From Strongylocentrotus droebachiensis (taxonomy: Eukaryota > Echinodermata > Echinoidea > Camarodonta > Strongylocentrotidae), in assembly GCA_035222895.1 (NCBI GenBank), contig JAVYIG010000115.1, forward strand, positions 1 to 64,000: a DNA stretch of 64,000 nt, read 5' to 3'. Made by a program: the position numbers and the translations under genes. The notes beneath the pieces are model-generated. The model made no database searches. It saw only the letters and a list, made by a program, of their open reading frames with translations, and had not been told where the DNA came from. Of this stretch, positions 12,414 through 26,737 are shown in pieces. Within the stretch, counting starts at the first letter, position 1; the number at the start of each line of letters is the position of its first letter.

Positions 12414-13680
12414 TTCTTCTCAGCCCAGAGTGAGAGAAAAGGGATGGTATGTGTACAAAGAAAGGTGAATGAAAACAACACCGTGGGGGTATTAGTGGAA
12501 GTAGTGGAAGGTTTACGAAAACAGGAGTTACCTGCATGGTGCTTGGGGTAATAAAGACCAGGTAAGAAACTCAGGAATTTGGTAATCTTAAGATTGAGAG
12601 GATAACACTCCAAGCAAGCTTTCAAAATTGAATACATGTGTGTGTGACAGAGGGCCGAGTAACACAATAGGGTCATTCACATACACAAAAAAAGGAATCA
12701 GATTTGTATCTTCATTCAAATCGCACATTCCTTCGTATACTCGTTCACACATGCAATACATGAAAATCAATTTCTCATCACAGTTCAACAAACTTTAGCA
12801 CACAGCATATAATCACATTCGTTCACGTAACATTCAGTCAATCAAGAGTTGAAATGATAATAATCCAAATCTTGCTTGCCGTATTTAGATTTTTACATGT
12901 TCACACATAACAAATATATCAATTCATAAACCTAACTTTAATACAATTCCTTACGTAATCACTCTTAAAAAGTCATGGAGGAAACTTAGAATGTTGACTA
13001 CCGGGGATACTAAGACACAAAGAAGGAATGGTAGTCTTGGTTTATTGAGAACGTTATTCCTTTTTTGTACAGCTTTGGAAGTGGCGAAACAAGAAAATAC
13101 CTGAAATACTTTTTTGTATGTTGCTTTCCTATCCCACCATCAGATTTGGGCATAAATCAATCACTGATATGTGCAGACTAATGATATGCAAACCACATTC
13201 TATAATAGACATGGTACTATTAAAATTTTACCTTCAATGCATATCACTTATGTTCAAGTATTCATGTTTGAGATTTCAAAATCATGTCAATTCTACAGCG
13301 CAAAGAGAAACTTATGTTTATTTTGCGCTATATAAATATTGTATTATTATTTCTTATTAATATATAGTGTTCCATGTTAAAAATATTAGCAGTTTTGTTG
13401 CTGCTTTTTCAAAGAAATGAATGCTATTAAACCATATTCGGTGAAACACATTTGTTTATTCAGAAATTTTGTGGAATATTGGATAACACCACAGTGGTCA
13501 TTGATTGCTATGTAAAGTGATGTAAGTGAGAGAGTTATTTCACTGTATAGAACACCCATAACAATCTGAGTAGTGTAGCTATACATTGCATTACCATGGG
13601 AACTGCACAGCTGCTGTATTCTCCTGCAATCCATATATACGCACACCCAAATATTACACTATAGATGCACATCTTCTCTT

Positions 13681-13696
13681 ACACACACACACACAC
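13681..13696. repeat. CA dinucleotide repeat
   Basis: Eight AC units, short. Confidence 0.9.
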
Positions 13697-13964
13697 CATA
13701 AATTATAACCAAGGTATTCAAATGTAAATCTATTTAATATATGGACTATGAATAAAGCGACTGTACAAATAATTGCTTAAATACATGTCGCTTTGGTTGA
13801 GTAGCAATGAACAAGGTTTAAACTGCATGTTTTCATTGCTTTGAATAGACTCCCATTAAATTTGCTTTTTGCTTTTGGGGGGTCTTGTGGAAGGAATGGC
13901 TAAAGAAAATGAAAATGAATTAATAAAGGTGTGAATCACTGTAACAATTTTATAAGATAATATT

Positions 13965-13978
13965 GATGATGATGATGG

Positions 13979-14039
<61 letters not shown>

Positions 14040-14188
14040 GATGGTGATGATGGTGATGATGGTGATGATGATGATGGTGATGATGATTATGATGATGCTA
14101 ATGATAATGATGATAAAATGATAATGATGATGATGATAATGATGATAATGATAAAATGATGATGATGATGACGACGACGACGATGATG
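13965..14188. repeat. GAT/GGT/GAC trinucleotide array, ~220 bp
   Basis: A run of GATGAT with interspersed GGTGAT, GATAAT and a GACGACGACGAC block near the right end. It is the longest microsatellite in the window and lies deep in an intron. The interruptions suggest an old array. Confidence 0.95.
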
Positions 14189-15384
14189 CATTCTTGTATA
14201 CTGCATACTATGTACTAGGATATACTATTCCTTCCTGCTTCCAAAGAGCTTTAGAAATTATTATCCCTGCTTGTACTCTTGCTACCATATATATTATCAG
14301 AGCAGAGTACATTGATAAAGATAGACATTAATACAAATATCAATGTTTAAAATCAATTGTATCGTTAAGGGGAATACAACACTATGGAAAGGGCTAGGAT
14401 TTGGTATAATGTATTTATATACAACAAAAATATGCCTATTAGAATTAGAATTAGAATCATCAGCAAAAATGAAGAAAAAAAATTGTATTGAGAGCAACGC
14501 AGGAATAATAGATCAATACAACCTGAGTGATTTGCTAATCGTGAGAAATAGCTGTTGATTTCCCAGCTGTGTTTGCGAGGCAGTGCTCCAACAAACAGTC
14601 TTTGCCGTTCACTCTCTCTTTCATCTCTCACATTGCCTTATTTTTTACATCAATATTACAGGGATGGCTGGGCACTGCCTCAATCTGTATAGACTGTAAG
14701 CACTTGTGTATAAATGTTGCTCATTCTATTGAAGAGAAATTCTACATGTCAAACATTACCAAACACTAATTCATGATAATTAATTTTGAATAGTTTATGT
14801 CCCTTCCACTGTCTTAAATTTTTTTTAAAGAGGATTTCTAATGAACTAAACAGTATTAATCCAGGATGCTAATTCAAGGGTAATTTAAAATAATATTAAA
14901 AATATTGCTGCTTTGTCGTTATCGTTGTTGTGGTGGTTTGTTATTTTTATCTAGCAAACATGACCTTTATATTTTGACAAATAAATATAGATAAGCTTAT
15001 CGGAAAGATGGTTCCAACTCTATTTGTTTTTTCAAAAGAAATTATATGTTCTTTCCTGTAACCCTGATGCACAAAACGCTTTCAACAATTTTGAATGTTT
15101 TAATTCCCATTGTTGGGAGTAGATAGAAAAGAGGAGTTAACGATTACTCTAGTAGTAACAAGCTACATGTACAGGTGATTTACTAGCAAGCATGTATTTA
15201 AGTCATCAAGAATTGAGGAGATATCATTGGTTTAATGCTGACATCAGGTGTAATCTTGTGATTGGGAATTTAACTAAAGATCATTAGCGTCAAACTTCCG
15301 GATTACATGTAGTTATGACTTTAAGTCTCATAATTATTCTTGAAGACATGGATTTTGTCATAAGACACTGAAGTAATTGACTGT

Positions 15385-15387
<3 letters not shown>

Positions 15388-15426
<39 letters not shown>
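15388..15426. repeat. CT dinucleotide run
   Basis: A clean TCTCTC run ending TTTCTCAC. Confidence 0.95.
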
Positions 15427-15849
15427 ACTTATTAGGCCGAAAGAATACAGATCGTACTGTCGGGCAGACATAATTATTATCACACAAGCATTTTTAATGT
15501 ACAACTAAAATCCTATGACAACTGCAAGCAAATTTAGAAACAATAATAATGCAAAAGTAGGAGACCTCTTTTTTGTTATAAACATAGACAGGCTGAACCA
15601 AGCCCTGGGTTCAAGTAATTGATGATACTTGATACAGGTTTATATTCAAATATCACTCTCTTAGTGTTTCCTTGATGATTGCGTCATAGATTTCGTCTTG
15701 GAATGTATCACAGAATTTTACTTCCATTAAAATAAATCAGGTACGAGTTGAACTCTTTTAGAAAGAGAACAAAAGTAGGGGGTTGAAATAGATAAAAGTT
15801 CAATGAATAATGTATACAGGTCTACAGTGGGAGGTTTAACTACATGTAA

Positions 15850-16420
15850 ATTGTAGAGGGTAGCAGTGAGAGTGAGTATTGGAAGCCTGCGGGGACAGTC
15901 AACCTGTCTCCTCTGACATCTTAGATTGGCCCAGGACTCATCAAAGTTGAACTGTTTGTCCATTCAGGAAACCTCCTTCCAACAAATAACATCATTCGTA
16001 GAAGACTTTTGCTACGAAAAGGTTGACCCAAATGACGGTTGTAACGGTCCTGTAACCCATTTACATCTGCCATCAGTCCTATTTTCTTGCACAATCTTGC
16101 TTTGCAGTGAGGTAACCAGAAGCAGGGCTAGCTGTCGGGCATTCCGGGCGATGCGTTGCAACGGCCGCCAGCAGCACTCTGTTCACATCAGCACCAGATC
16201 TACACAGTTATGGGCAAGTCAATCACCATCGGCGAAGACGATGAAGCTGCACTTCTTTTTCGGCGAGCCAGGGTCGCGTGACGAGGAGCCTCTGAAAGCC
16301 CTCCTCGTCAAAAGTCAACCAAGCAATTGTCCCTGTGCTAACAAAAAGCGCACCTGGCCAGGTGGTGCACTCGTATGATTGAGCGCTGCGGCAATCCAAT
16401 CCCCCAAAACATGTCTCTAC
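15850..16420. promoter_or_regulatory. GC-elevated unique island
   Basis: Includes CG-rich runs such as CATTCCGGGCGATGCGTTGC and CGGCGAGCCAGGGTCGCGTG. A 150-codon plus-strand frame spans it, and a second frame reads MGKSITIGEDDEAALLFRRA at 16210. Neither matches a family I know, and no fitting splice sites were found, so it is noted as a possible regulatory region rather than a gene. Confidence 0.25.
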
Positions 16421-19400
16421 AGACAGGACTCAAGCCTTCCTAACGCATAAATGCAATTGGCAATCAAAGGGACTAAGACATGGTATGACTGAATTCTCGA
16501 CCAAACCTAAGACGGGAGAGAGCTCTTTGCATAATGGTATCTCGAGCTTGGTGGAGGGGGGGGGGGGGTATCGGCGGATATGGTGTTAATTCCACACACT
16601 ACATTTTGCTATCAACAATCAGCTCATCACCCAGGCATTAGGGTCGCTGCTTAAGAGAATGGGGAGATTTTCAGCAAGATTTCATCGGCATGATGTATAC
16701 GGTTTCATCTCTCACCCCTGCTCTCATCTCGGTAACATTAGTCAAATCGGAGCTAACGCATGCAACTGCATTCATCAGGTCACTTAAGCTTTGAGTGCAT
16801 GAACTCCAAAATCCTTTTACAAGAAGGTCATACTATCCTTTCTACTCTAATCTTATCCTATTATCTCTATTTCACTCTCTCCACTCTTTATTTTCTTCTT
16901 TCCATCTCTCTCTATCCATCTCTCTCTTCATATTTCCCTCTTCCTAAATTCTCTTTTGCTCATAAAACATATGTGTAAATTGTATAAGACCCTTTTAACA
17001 TATTTCAAAGACAAAAACTTTCAAAATTACAGAAAAAAACTGCATGGATTGTTGTTATTGGTCTTGACTCTTGATTATTACATAAATAGTTTAAATATGA
17101 TCAATCAAAGAGCATTGGAATAGTAATCAATTGATGACAGATCGGAATACTTTTCCGCACGTATTATATATATATGACTGTAGTCATGAAACAAACAATG
17201 AAATAAACTTCATAACTTTAAAACTCCTGATAGTTGAATGGAAGAGAGTTCAAAACAATCCCATACAACCTGCTGTGTATCTCCTCCACCTGTTCATTTT
17301 GGTAAAATAATATAAAAATATCAATGTTTGTGGACAGTTGTATCCACGTTCTCCACATGAAAATGATCCCAGCTGTCATTTCTATAATTGTGTTATCACA
17401 GCCCGAAATATGTTGCTTTTTGTTTGTTTAACATGACAGGGAATATCTAAACAGTGACAGGTTCTACTTTCCCAATATAGACCAAGTGTTAACCTGATTA
17501 AGATATTTGGATAACGGACATACTTTGGGATTAAAGATATACATTTTGGGGTGGACTATACCTTAGCTGTTTCCCTACAGTTTCTTTCAAAATGCATACA
17601 AATTTAACAAATAACCCACAGTAGTTTTACTTTTTCATTCAATAGAACAAAGTGGATAATTGATCAAGAGTGTGAAAGTCGTTCTAACTTTGCCTTTCAT
17701 TACATCAATACTCCTGCAACCAAAAGTGCTGTTACGAGCATGTGTCATCAAAATCAAAAGCATCAAAAGCAATGTGCTTTTTTTTTTTAAAGACCCCTTT
17801 ATACTTTGATAATTAATCTTCCACACAAAAATTGTTAAAGTTACAAAGCAAAGAATCGTTAACTGTCAAGTCACCATGACAACCTACTTCGTTGAAGAAG
17901 ATGTCGATTCTCTGAGTTACAATGTCCAGCTGATAGTAGAAGGTCAGTATGAACACTATCACTACTAGGCCTGGCTTGTAGCCCACATGTGCTGGTTGGG
18001 GATCCCCCTACCACATGCCAAGTTAAATTAGCTTGGAGAGTTCAGTGGCAGCTGGGTGGGAAATCCCCCTCTAGAACACCTGTACCTAAACCATCTGCCC
18101 CATACACATCAAAGAGAGCTAATCCACTCTGTGTATCTCATCAATGTACAGCTGTGAGTATTTAAGCTGTGTGGTTGTAACAGTTAAGCCTGCTTAATGC
18201 ATTAATAGTGTCAAATTATGCTTGCAGTGTCAATGCCGAGCTGCTGTGACAGAACTAAAACAGAAAGCAGGCCAACCATTATAACATCCATATGGCAACA
18301 TGATAAACCATGCTGCCAAATATTCCAGCTAATGACTTTCCACGATACCACAACATGCAAATCAACTTGCATATTATTACATGCACGCACTAGTCAGAAA
18401 AGAGCCGTCGCTTCTTGAATGTCAGTAATATTTAAAAGAGGCAAATATTACATCTTGAAAAGAACAAAAGAGTAATTAGAAGCAGAATAATTTTACCTAC
18501 TACAGTATTCACTCTCTACATATAGCTCTCCAATATCACATCTTTACCACAACTATTATTATCTCAAGTAATTGCACACTACTTGCCTACTATCTCATCT
18601 TTTTTTATTAATCAGTTTAAAAAATGAAATTAACACGATTAATGAATGATTGCATTTCAAAACCAGGTCTTTTTCAAAATAAACTAAATTTCAGTAATGA
18701 AATTGGATGCACACAGCATTTAAAAATGGACTTCCCTTTTTTAACCCCCTCCTATTTCCCGGAAGTCACTGTGCCCAATTCTACGGCTTTAAAAAAGGAT
18801 CAAAAAGGAGAAAAAGAGAGAAAAAAAGTGAGTTGGACCTAGTTTTGATTGAACTAGTAAGACAAGCCTTGACAACTCAGTTCACATCTTAGGAAGAAGT
18901 GACATTCCAAAACAGGCAACTAAATTCAAAGCTAATCAACCGCTGTACAGCTGGAGCTACCAACACCCTTCCTCTCCTCCGTAACTCTGACTTGAGGCTG
19001 GCCAGCCGCGGGCTGTTGCCGTGCCAACTACATCCCTACTAAGATTTCCGTCGGCTGTCAAATATCCCATTTTAACTTTTTACTGGTGATACACATGTTG
19101 TTTTGCTTGGATCTTTTCTTGTTTCCGAGTGTAACCAGAAATGTTATGAACCCCCAAGACAAGCACTCACTCTGTGGTTCAACTTTAGATGTCCTTTCTT
19201 GCTTTTATAACTCTTTTTGCACTCTTTTCAGCTATGTTTCTATTGCATCACACCTCTTTTTTGTTTTACTTTCTATTTAAACTTACAATTTTTTGCTATG
19301 AAGGAAATTTGCAGAGCATTATTCTTTTTCATAGGACTGAACAAAGACATAATTTGCTAACCAATATATCAACTAAAAAGAGCTACCGGTTTGAAAAAAA

Positions 19401-19873
19401 CATTAATTATCATCTTTTCATGGTTTAGTGTCATTTCTTTTTAAAGCATGCTCAAAGGTGCTAGAATAATTTTAAAAATATTTCTCTGTCATAAAATAAG
19501 ATATCACCATTCACTCTGCACAGTAGCACTGTATTGCATCACATACACGTACATCAGTATCTTCTTTCCAGTCTATATGCAAGCACATGCATCCAAACAA
19601 ACGCATGATTTTTCTAAACTCCACAAGATTATTTTCCTATTTTTGTAAGCTACTCACACATTCCTAGCATTTCAATGCACCATTTTCACTTCAGGCTTCC
19701 AAAATGGAGTTAGCGCTCTCTACCCCTCATCCCACTCCATCTCTCCATGCCCACTTGACCAAGTGAGTGTCCAACACACTTCTCCTCTACGACCATCTCA
19801 ACAACAATCCTCTCCAATGATAGACTCGATCTGAGCCTGCCTGGGTTTACCCAAGGAAAGCAGCTTCACTTAC

Positions 19874-19929
19874 CGATTCTCTTGATATTGAGGAGTATGA
19901 TGGCATTGAATACAGATCCTTGGATTTTC
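19874..19929 (-). CDS. TCF3/4/12: E-protein internal exon, GKSKDLYS block
   Basis: This 56-nt exon lies between a pyrimidine-rich acceptor (CTCGTTTTGTATTCTCCG then TATCCAG) and a near-consensus donor (TCG|GTAAGTGAAG). GA completes a Gly codon begun in the previous exon. Then 18 residues follow: KSKDLYSMPSYSSISRES, ending in phase 0. Vertebrate counterparts are SKTERGSYSSYGRES in TCF4 and GKTSERGSFSLYSRD in TCF12, so the Ser/Tyr pattern and the terminal RES are well conserved. The next exon starts with Asn, as TCF4 does in its RESNLQG. This linker region lies between the two activation domains of the protein. Confidence 0.9.
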
Positions 19930-21699
19930 CTGGATACGGAGAATACAAAACGAGAAACATGGAAAGGTTAGGAATCAGGAGTCGTCAATAACTTATGCCA
20001 ATTTCCTGGCAATACAAACAAAAATAACATGAAAAGAAGAAAATAAGTAACAGAAGAAACTGAATACTTACTGTAAAATGGCAAAAGATTTACTATTTCT
20101 TTTATAATGTTTACTTACCAATAAAACAAACAAAACAAGATAACAACAAAAAATGAATTGCACAACTACGTTTTTAAAGATGTGTATTCAGAAGAGTTAA
20201 AAGTTTGAATTGGACTGGGATTTTGTAACCATGAAAAAGTGGCTTTATTCAACAGAGCATCAGGAAAGAAATATGATTTGAAAATTTGAGGGCATTCTTT
20301 GAGAATGCAGAGACCTAGCTTTGAAATACAAACAAGAAATACATTTTTGGGACACCATACTTATGAAAATGAATTAAAACTGCATGATTGCCAATGCAAT
20401 TTGTTTATTTTTAAATACAACATGATCATAATGAACCTCACCTTTGTATGGGTTCATGTCAAATTAACTAATTTTGGTGAAACATGCATGTTCTAGAAGC
20501 ACATGCATTGGAAATGTTTATAGTTAATAGAGCCCCATCAACTACAAGCACAGGAGACAGGGTAGATTATATGCAGTGAAAACTTATTTTCCATGTTTCC
20601 TTTCAACCATAATTTCAGTCAAATCAATCTAAAAAATAACTCTCTATCTCCATTTCACCTATCTGCTCATGGCCCTGGGTGAAAATAACAAATATGCTTG
20701 CCCAAATATAGTAAGAGGAAAGCGGGAAATGATTAGAATTGGAAGTCCAACCTAGATTGTACGGTAGATGGGAGCTCTATATGTCTCATTTCCCTCAGAG
20801 CAAACGGCTAAGCACCGAGAGGATATACACAATAACCCTGCTGAACACAGAGGGAACGTGCGGGGTCCACAGGGGAGCGAGACAACAAGAAAAGGGGGTA
20901 AGATGACGGGTGATAAAGGAGGGCCTGACAAGTGTTTCTACAACCAACTGCTTTCCTCCAATCAAAATAGAGTTGAATAAAACATCCTGACTGCTAAAGC
21001 TCTTGGATAAACATTGCCATAACTCGGGAAATTGTCTATGATGTGATGACTCTATAAAAAGATCTGCCTAGGTACAATAACTAAGCGTTCCTTCACAGGT
21101 GTGCTCCCCTGTTGTTTGTTTCTCGGAGCAACGCAGGAAACGATTGGAGTCAAGATTAAATACTTTTTTCTTCGATTGCGCCCAAGGAACCAATTAACAA
21201 GTGCCCTTTATTTTGACTTATATCTCTATTATTTATCATTCACACTGACTGAGAGTAAGACAAGTATCATAAGAGTTAATGATATCAGCATGAGTGAAGT
21301 TCTTTACTACGAGCATGAGTTGCAGAAGTACAGGATCTATAAATCAGCACACAGATTGGAATCTTTGTTAGTATCTTAATATGGCGCCATTACTTCTTGA
21401 TAACGAATAACTTTCTCTATCTCATGTGATCTGTAGCTTTTAGTTTGAATGTCTGTAATAAAATGTATTTCTATTGTTGCTTGAATTGCAATAATTCCCT
21501 CATGGAAAGTTAAAGGTCTTTACAAAGGCCTAATCTTGTTTTTGAGCCAAAAACTTTAACTAACTATATGAATGCAGAATAATTAAAAAACTTGGTGGCA
21601 CAAAATGGATCTATACGCAATACTCAAGTCATTTATTATTCCTTGAAGTTTTTGAAGTGACCACATCAAAGTTGCCTCTTTTTTGGTCAACTCTTCCTT

Positions 21700-21930
21700 G
21701 TGAATGGCTCCCCCAAGTGAGTGAACTAATTAAGTTTTAATGCCGTCCTAATGAGCCACTTGCATGCTCTGACGGTAAGGAGGGGGCTAAATTCACACGC
21801 GGCTAGGGGTGTCTGGGGACTTGCTATTGGCTGGTATTTGGATTGAGGTACTCGCTAACCCATTAACCATCCAAGGACAACACTTATGCGTGATGCCAGC
21901 CGAGTGAGAAACTACTCGCCTTGTCCCGTT
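21700..21930. promoter_or_regulatory. GC-elevated unique stretch between two exons
   Basis: Contains TGACGGTAAGGAGGGGGCTA, TTCACACGCGGCTAGGGGTG and GCGTGATGCCAGCCGAGTGA. It is distinct from the AT-rich flanks and lacks an exon consistent with the gene's phases. Confidence 0.2.
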
Positions 21931-22380
21931 TTCACTCTGCTAGAAAATAATTCATCTACCATGAAAAGGGCTTTGTACTACCTCCCATCACACATCATAT
22001 CCCCAAAGTATTTGGATATGGAATTACAAAGATAGCTTTAAACATAGAACTTGTACTTTACAGATTACTAGAAAGGTATAATAGCATATATTTCATCAAC
22101 ACATGCATGTAAAGTTTGTTGGAGATAGAGAGCAAAATTTTAAGTAACGTATGCTATTGTCAACAATGAAATCAAGAGCAATTTCAATAATTGGAATGCT
22201 TCAAATCTTTTTAAGAATTATAATTCTCTTTCAGATAGTACTTGTCTATGCTAAACTATTCATTTCAATGTAAAATTGCATTTAAAAAAATGGGTTGTTT
22301 GAGAAATGAGTTTAAAGTAAGCCCCTTTAATATATTTTAAACTTGAAGGAGTTGAGAATAGAGCAGAAAGTGAAAAATAA

Positions 22381-22565
22381 AAAAATAGAGAGTAAACGGA
22401 ATGGAAGGAAAGAGAAGGAAAGAGAAGAGAAGGGAAGGGAAGAGAATGGAAGAGAAAGAGAGAAAAAGAGGGAAACAAATAAAGAGAGAGAGAAAGAGGG
22501 AAACAAATAAAGAGAGAGCGAAAGAAAAAGAGAGAGCGAAAGAAAGAGACAGAGAGAACCTACAG
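22381..22565. repeat. GA-rich polypurine tract, ~185 bp
   Basis: Almost every base is A or G, with units such as GGAAAGAGAA and a repeated GAGGGAAACAAATAAAGAG. Such a tract could adopt triplex structure. The Lys/Arg/Glu-rich frame across it is a repeat translation. Confidence 0.9.
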
Positions 22566-25500
22566 AGGTCACTGGGAGAAACAAATTAATTACCATTAGA
22601 CCCTTGCTGTTTGGGCAGCATGACCCAGCTAAGGTTCGACTGTTTGGTGTTAAAAATTCCCAGGAAGGTAGACAAAAATGGCACTAATTAAGATGTTATC
22701 ACAAACAATTTCCGTCAGACTTTTGAGGAAAGTGCAACTCCTTTGGAGTTTGATTGAGCACTAATTGCCAGGGGGATGGTCTAAGATGAAGATAACACGT
22801 ACTAACAAATCCTTTTTGACAGAAAGTACATTTCAACTAATTGATAGAAGGGACGGACATGGGGTGTACAATATAATTGACTCATGAAAACACTTTCTAA
22901 TCTGAGCCGTTAGTCTTTCATGCCATGTAAATTCTAATCAGACAAAGAATTTGACGACATAAAAACAATTCTGTTCCTTTTCATCACTTTTTGGATGATG
23001 CACGGATTTGTGTGATTTGTAATGGATTTTCATCATCTATTATGTTGCCACGGTAACAGACCGTGGTTACTATTTGCTGCAGAATTGGTAATACACAGAT
23101 CAATAATTTTGCTGATGTAATTGGTTGGTAAAGCATTCACAGGGCAATGAATCACCGCATGAGCCTGCCTAATTCATTGGACAAAGGAAAATTATGCCAC
23201 TATATAAACCTACAGGAAATCTCTTATTGTCTAATAAAAAAACTAGATATTTATATCTCAATAGCAGAATCACAATTATAGGTGTAATAAACTTCATGTT
23301 TAAATGATGCCCACTGAACATTGTATGGCTCGAGGCATGATATATTACATTAAATCCCCTGAAATGCACTTTACACAACAAACTTTAAATGCTTGCTGGA
23401 CCATCCACGAGATTAAATCATAAACTAAATTGAAATCAAGAGATTGATGTAACTGTCCCCCACCCCCCCCCCCCCCCTTAAAAAAAAGGGTTGTGAATTC
23501 CAAAAAATAATTTCAGTATGAAACTGAAATAAGTTGATTGGAAAGTAAATAGACTAAGGAAGAGAAAAAACAGTGACAACACTCACACAGGAAACAAACG
23601 GATCAACAGCAATAAACACATTACTTCATTGTTGTTGTCTCTTATCCTAGAAATCTCAGAGCACGAGCGTACTACATGAGAAGCCAGCCCTGATGATTCA
23701 TAATGTCATTGAGAGTCCTGTGAAGGTCAACATGATTCACTCATCATCTTAATAATCACTTCAAGTTCAAGAGAGAGTGTTGCCTAATCTTCCAAGAAGA
23801 CGAGATACAGTGATCTTGCTGTGTAAGGGAAGATGAGCTGGGCCTCCTAAAGCCTATAAATCCTTTGACCAAGAAAGTTTGGATTTATTAGAAAGATGCA
23901 ATGCCACCATTTTGAACGAATGGATTTGAAAGGGATCCTGTTACCTAGCATGTTAAAATGGATTTAAAGTAGATTTGAAAGGCTCTTGTAACGTAGCATT
24001 TTTTTAATGGCTTTTCATTTGGAGGAATCATTTCAATCAATTTGGGGATATTGTTTAAAATTATATAAAAAGAAACAAATTCTATTTCTTGCAAGCATGA
24101 TATCACCTGCATTTGAGAAAAAGTATCCAATAAATAAAGATTCTTATTGTATGAATAGAAGACAGTTGACAGATGAGTAGAAAGAGGAAAATCTCTTTAT
24201 GCTCTTTAAAATTACAACATTTTGCTTCTAATTTCCAGAGCAATTTTATGCATTTTAACTGTAGATTTATAAACAACTGAAATACTTTCTTCTTTACGGA
24301 CAAAATATGCTGAGTCCCTTTAAAACCAACATAGGGGTAGATATTAATTTCACAGAGTACTACATTTCGTATAAAATAGGGTAGACTAACACCCTATGGC
24401 CCTACCAGCAGCAGGAGTTCTCCAGCCACAGCTATGCTCTAATTGTACAAAGGACACAATCCACCCTGTCCAGAAGAACAAACCAAGTCTAGTATATTCA
24501 GGCTACTTCCACGTCATAATCTTTTTCCTAATAGGACCATTAACATTGCAGAAAATCCTTCTGCCCCCTTTTTAAAAACCATTTACATGTTCTCTACAGG
24601 GGGAAAAAACAACATAAAAAACGTTGGTGTTTGATCATTCTGTGATTTCAGTGAGTTGTGCACATGCGCTACTTGCCACTGCTCTGCAGGCATTAACATT
24701 GTGTATATGGCCAAGCAACTTTTGCCAAAACTCCGGAATGTGAAAAAAAACATTTTTGTTATTTTTGTTATTTTTTAATTTTTTACTTAAAGTATAAATG
24801 CCCCTAAAGATGGGGAAAAAATTCATCAAGGAAAATGAAAGTGCGGAAGCCTTAGCTGCCTAAATTAAGAAATAACCAAAAAAACATTTTTGTATTTTCT
24901 CTATACCAACGGGAGTTGATTTAGGTATATGAGAAATGAAATGGTAAATATTGAAGATACATGTAGTAAGGGGGCAGGAATTACAAACAAAATTGTTCCA
25001 TGCCTACCAACATACGACAAGCTCCCATGAACCGAATATTGATTTTCACACTTGCCATCACGAAGACCAACCGAAAGTACAGTCAGTGCAAGCTATCCTC
25101 GGAATATATATGTACTTCAGGTTTTGTTTTGAAAAGATTAATTTATGAAATCACAAAGCTGACACCCCTTACTCTAATCATATGATGATCAACATGGAAT
25201 TAATCCCCCAATACCTATCCATATTTCTCAGAATGAATTGCCTGTGAGGTATATTTCTTCTCTCGCTCCATTAAGGCGTGTTTTTACAGGACAGGGTTAC
25301 AATAACACTCTCTAGTTCAACAAAGGCTCAGTATCCCAAATCTATTGTAGCACATCTCTAGACTGTTCAATTTTTTTTTAAATATGGTGACGACGTTGCA
25401 TAGTGACATATTGTGATATAAGCTATATAAGTATGGTATATTATTGTTATAAATGTTTGTGTATTGTAAGACAGGACAAGCAATCGTCTTAGTTCATTAT

Positions 25501-26737
25501 TCTACTCTGATAAGTTTCTTTGATCGTAAAAAAGTCTTGCAGGAGCTCCTATAAGAAATCCCTACATAATGTTTTCAAATTATATGTAGCATCACATTCA
25601 CTCAGGCTACTGCTGGGACACCATCCCATCCAGTATTGCTCAGAGCAAAGCACGGATCGGAGACGTTTCCCTTTGGTTCAGTAGAAGAATTAATTCTGAG
25701 ATGCTAAACAAAACATAAGACCTCATGAATAAAAGAAAATGGACTGCTGAGATATTAATAGGGTAAATCGGCAGATGATGTGATTTTTCATTTAAATTCA
25801 CCTGACAGACTACCCATAAATTACGCTGCTTCTAGGTAATCTTCTGCTATGAGCACAATGTAAGACCTAGGCTATAACACTTACTGAGCTTAGCATTCCA
25901 GACAGTTCTATAGTGCCATAGAAGTGATTTCGCCCTTGATCTTGAGAGAGAGAGAATGCCTGCAGATTTTAGACTAGTTTAAACTAGATGATAGGCATGT
26001 CATAATCACCCCAGGGGGGTATATAGTCAAATCAATTACCCACAAAGTAATTAAGACCATTCCTAGTGTTTTCTACTGTCACACCAAACCTTAAGCTGGC
26101 TAAGGTACCCCCTACTAACCCTACAAGGATGTTCACAGCGGTCCCTCATCCCAATCTCACAAGGTTCTTGGCATGTTTGACGCATCTACCTACGGCAGCC
26201 AGGCAGGGCAGGGCTGGGGGGAAATAGTAACACGTCTAGCTTCTACAAGGAATTGGATCCTTTTGTCTTGGATTTTAACATGTGTTCTTACAGCATACTG
26301 TGCGTGAAGTACCGGGAGGTCATTGGAAGATAATTGGTTTCCTAAACAGGATTGTGCCACTGGAATAGTGTGGTCTGTCGACAGTTTGTATCACTAAAAA
26401 TGTCTCACAATTGCATTTTGCCCTCAACATTTTGTACCTGCTAAGGAATGGCATAGCCTTGTGCTTGAACAAATAGTTTCTTCATAAAGTCAGCCTCTTG
26501 TCACATGGCTGCCCCTCCCCCCCCCCCCCCCCCCCCCTCCTCTCCCACAAGCCCGTATTCATGTACCCGATATAAACCATGATAAAACCATGATAAAACC
26601 AAAGTCTGGATGTCAGGTAGATATTAAATACACATTTATTAAAGAGTATATCTTTGTATTCTCTTGCTTTGTGCCAAGATTTGGAATAAATGTTATTTGT
26701 TAAAACCTCTCACCATATGAAAAAACTACACCCACAG

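Larger units (their letters stand above)
8047..19873 (-). other. Intron, 11.8 kb, phase 0
   Basis: Contains CT-rich tracts (10118-10147, 10540-10690, 15388-15426), a C/ACC-rich tract (12320-12413), a long GAT array (13965-14188), a CA run (13681-13696), a G tract (16556-16568), a pyrimidine-rich tract near 16850-16945, and GC-elevated unique stretches near 15850-16420 and 18930-19050. Other parts look like ordinary AT-rich intron. Confidence 0.85.

Noticed and set aside
15926-16378. 150-codon plus-strand open frame
   Set aside because: No recognised domain, mixed composition, no splice context, and it overlaps a GC-richer island where long frames arise more easily.
20647-20680. 16-nt minus-strand candidate exon (GHEQI) with compatible phase
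   Set aside because: Very short with a weak donor. The 94-nt exon at 27009-27102 fits phases, splice sites and homology far better.
22594-22660. 46-nt minus-strand candidate exon with compatible phase
   Set aside because: Acceptor weak and peptide without homology. Made unnecessary by the exon at 27009-27102.
25855-25950. Consensus donor GTAAGTGTTA on the minus strand near 25887
   Set aside because: No acceptor gives an open segment with the required phases, so it is treated as a chance donor.
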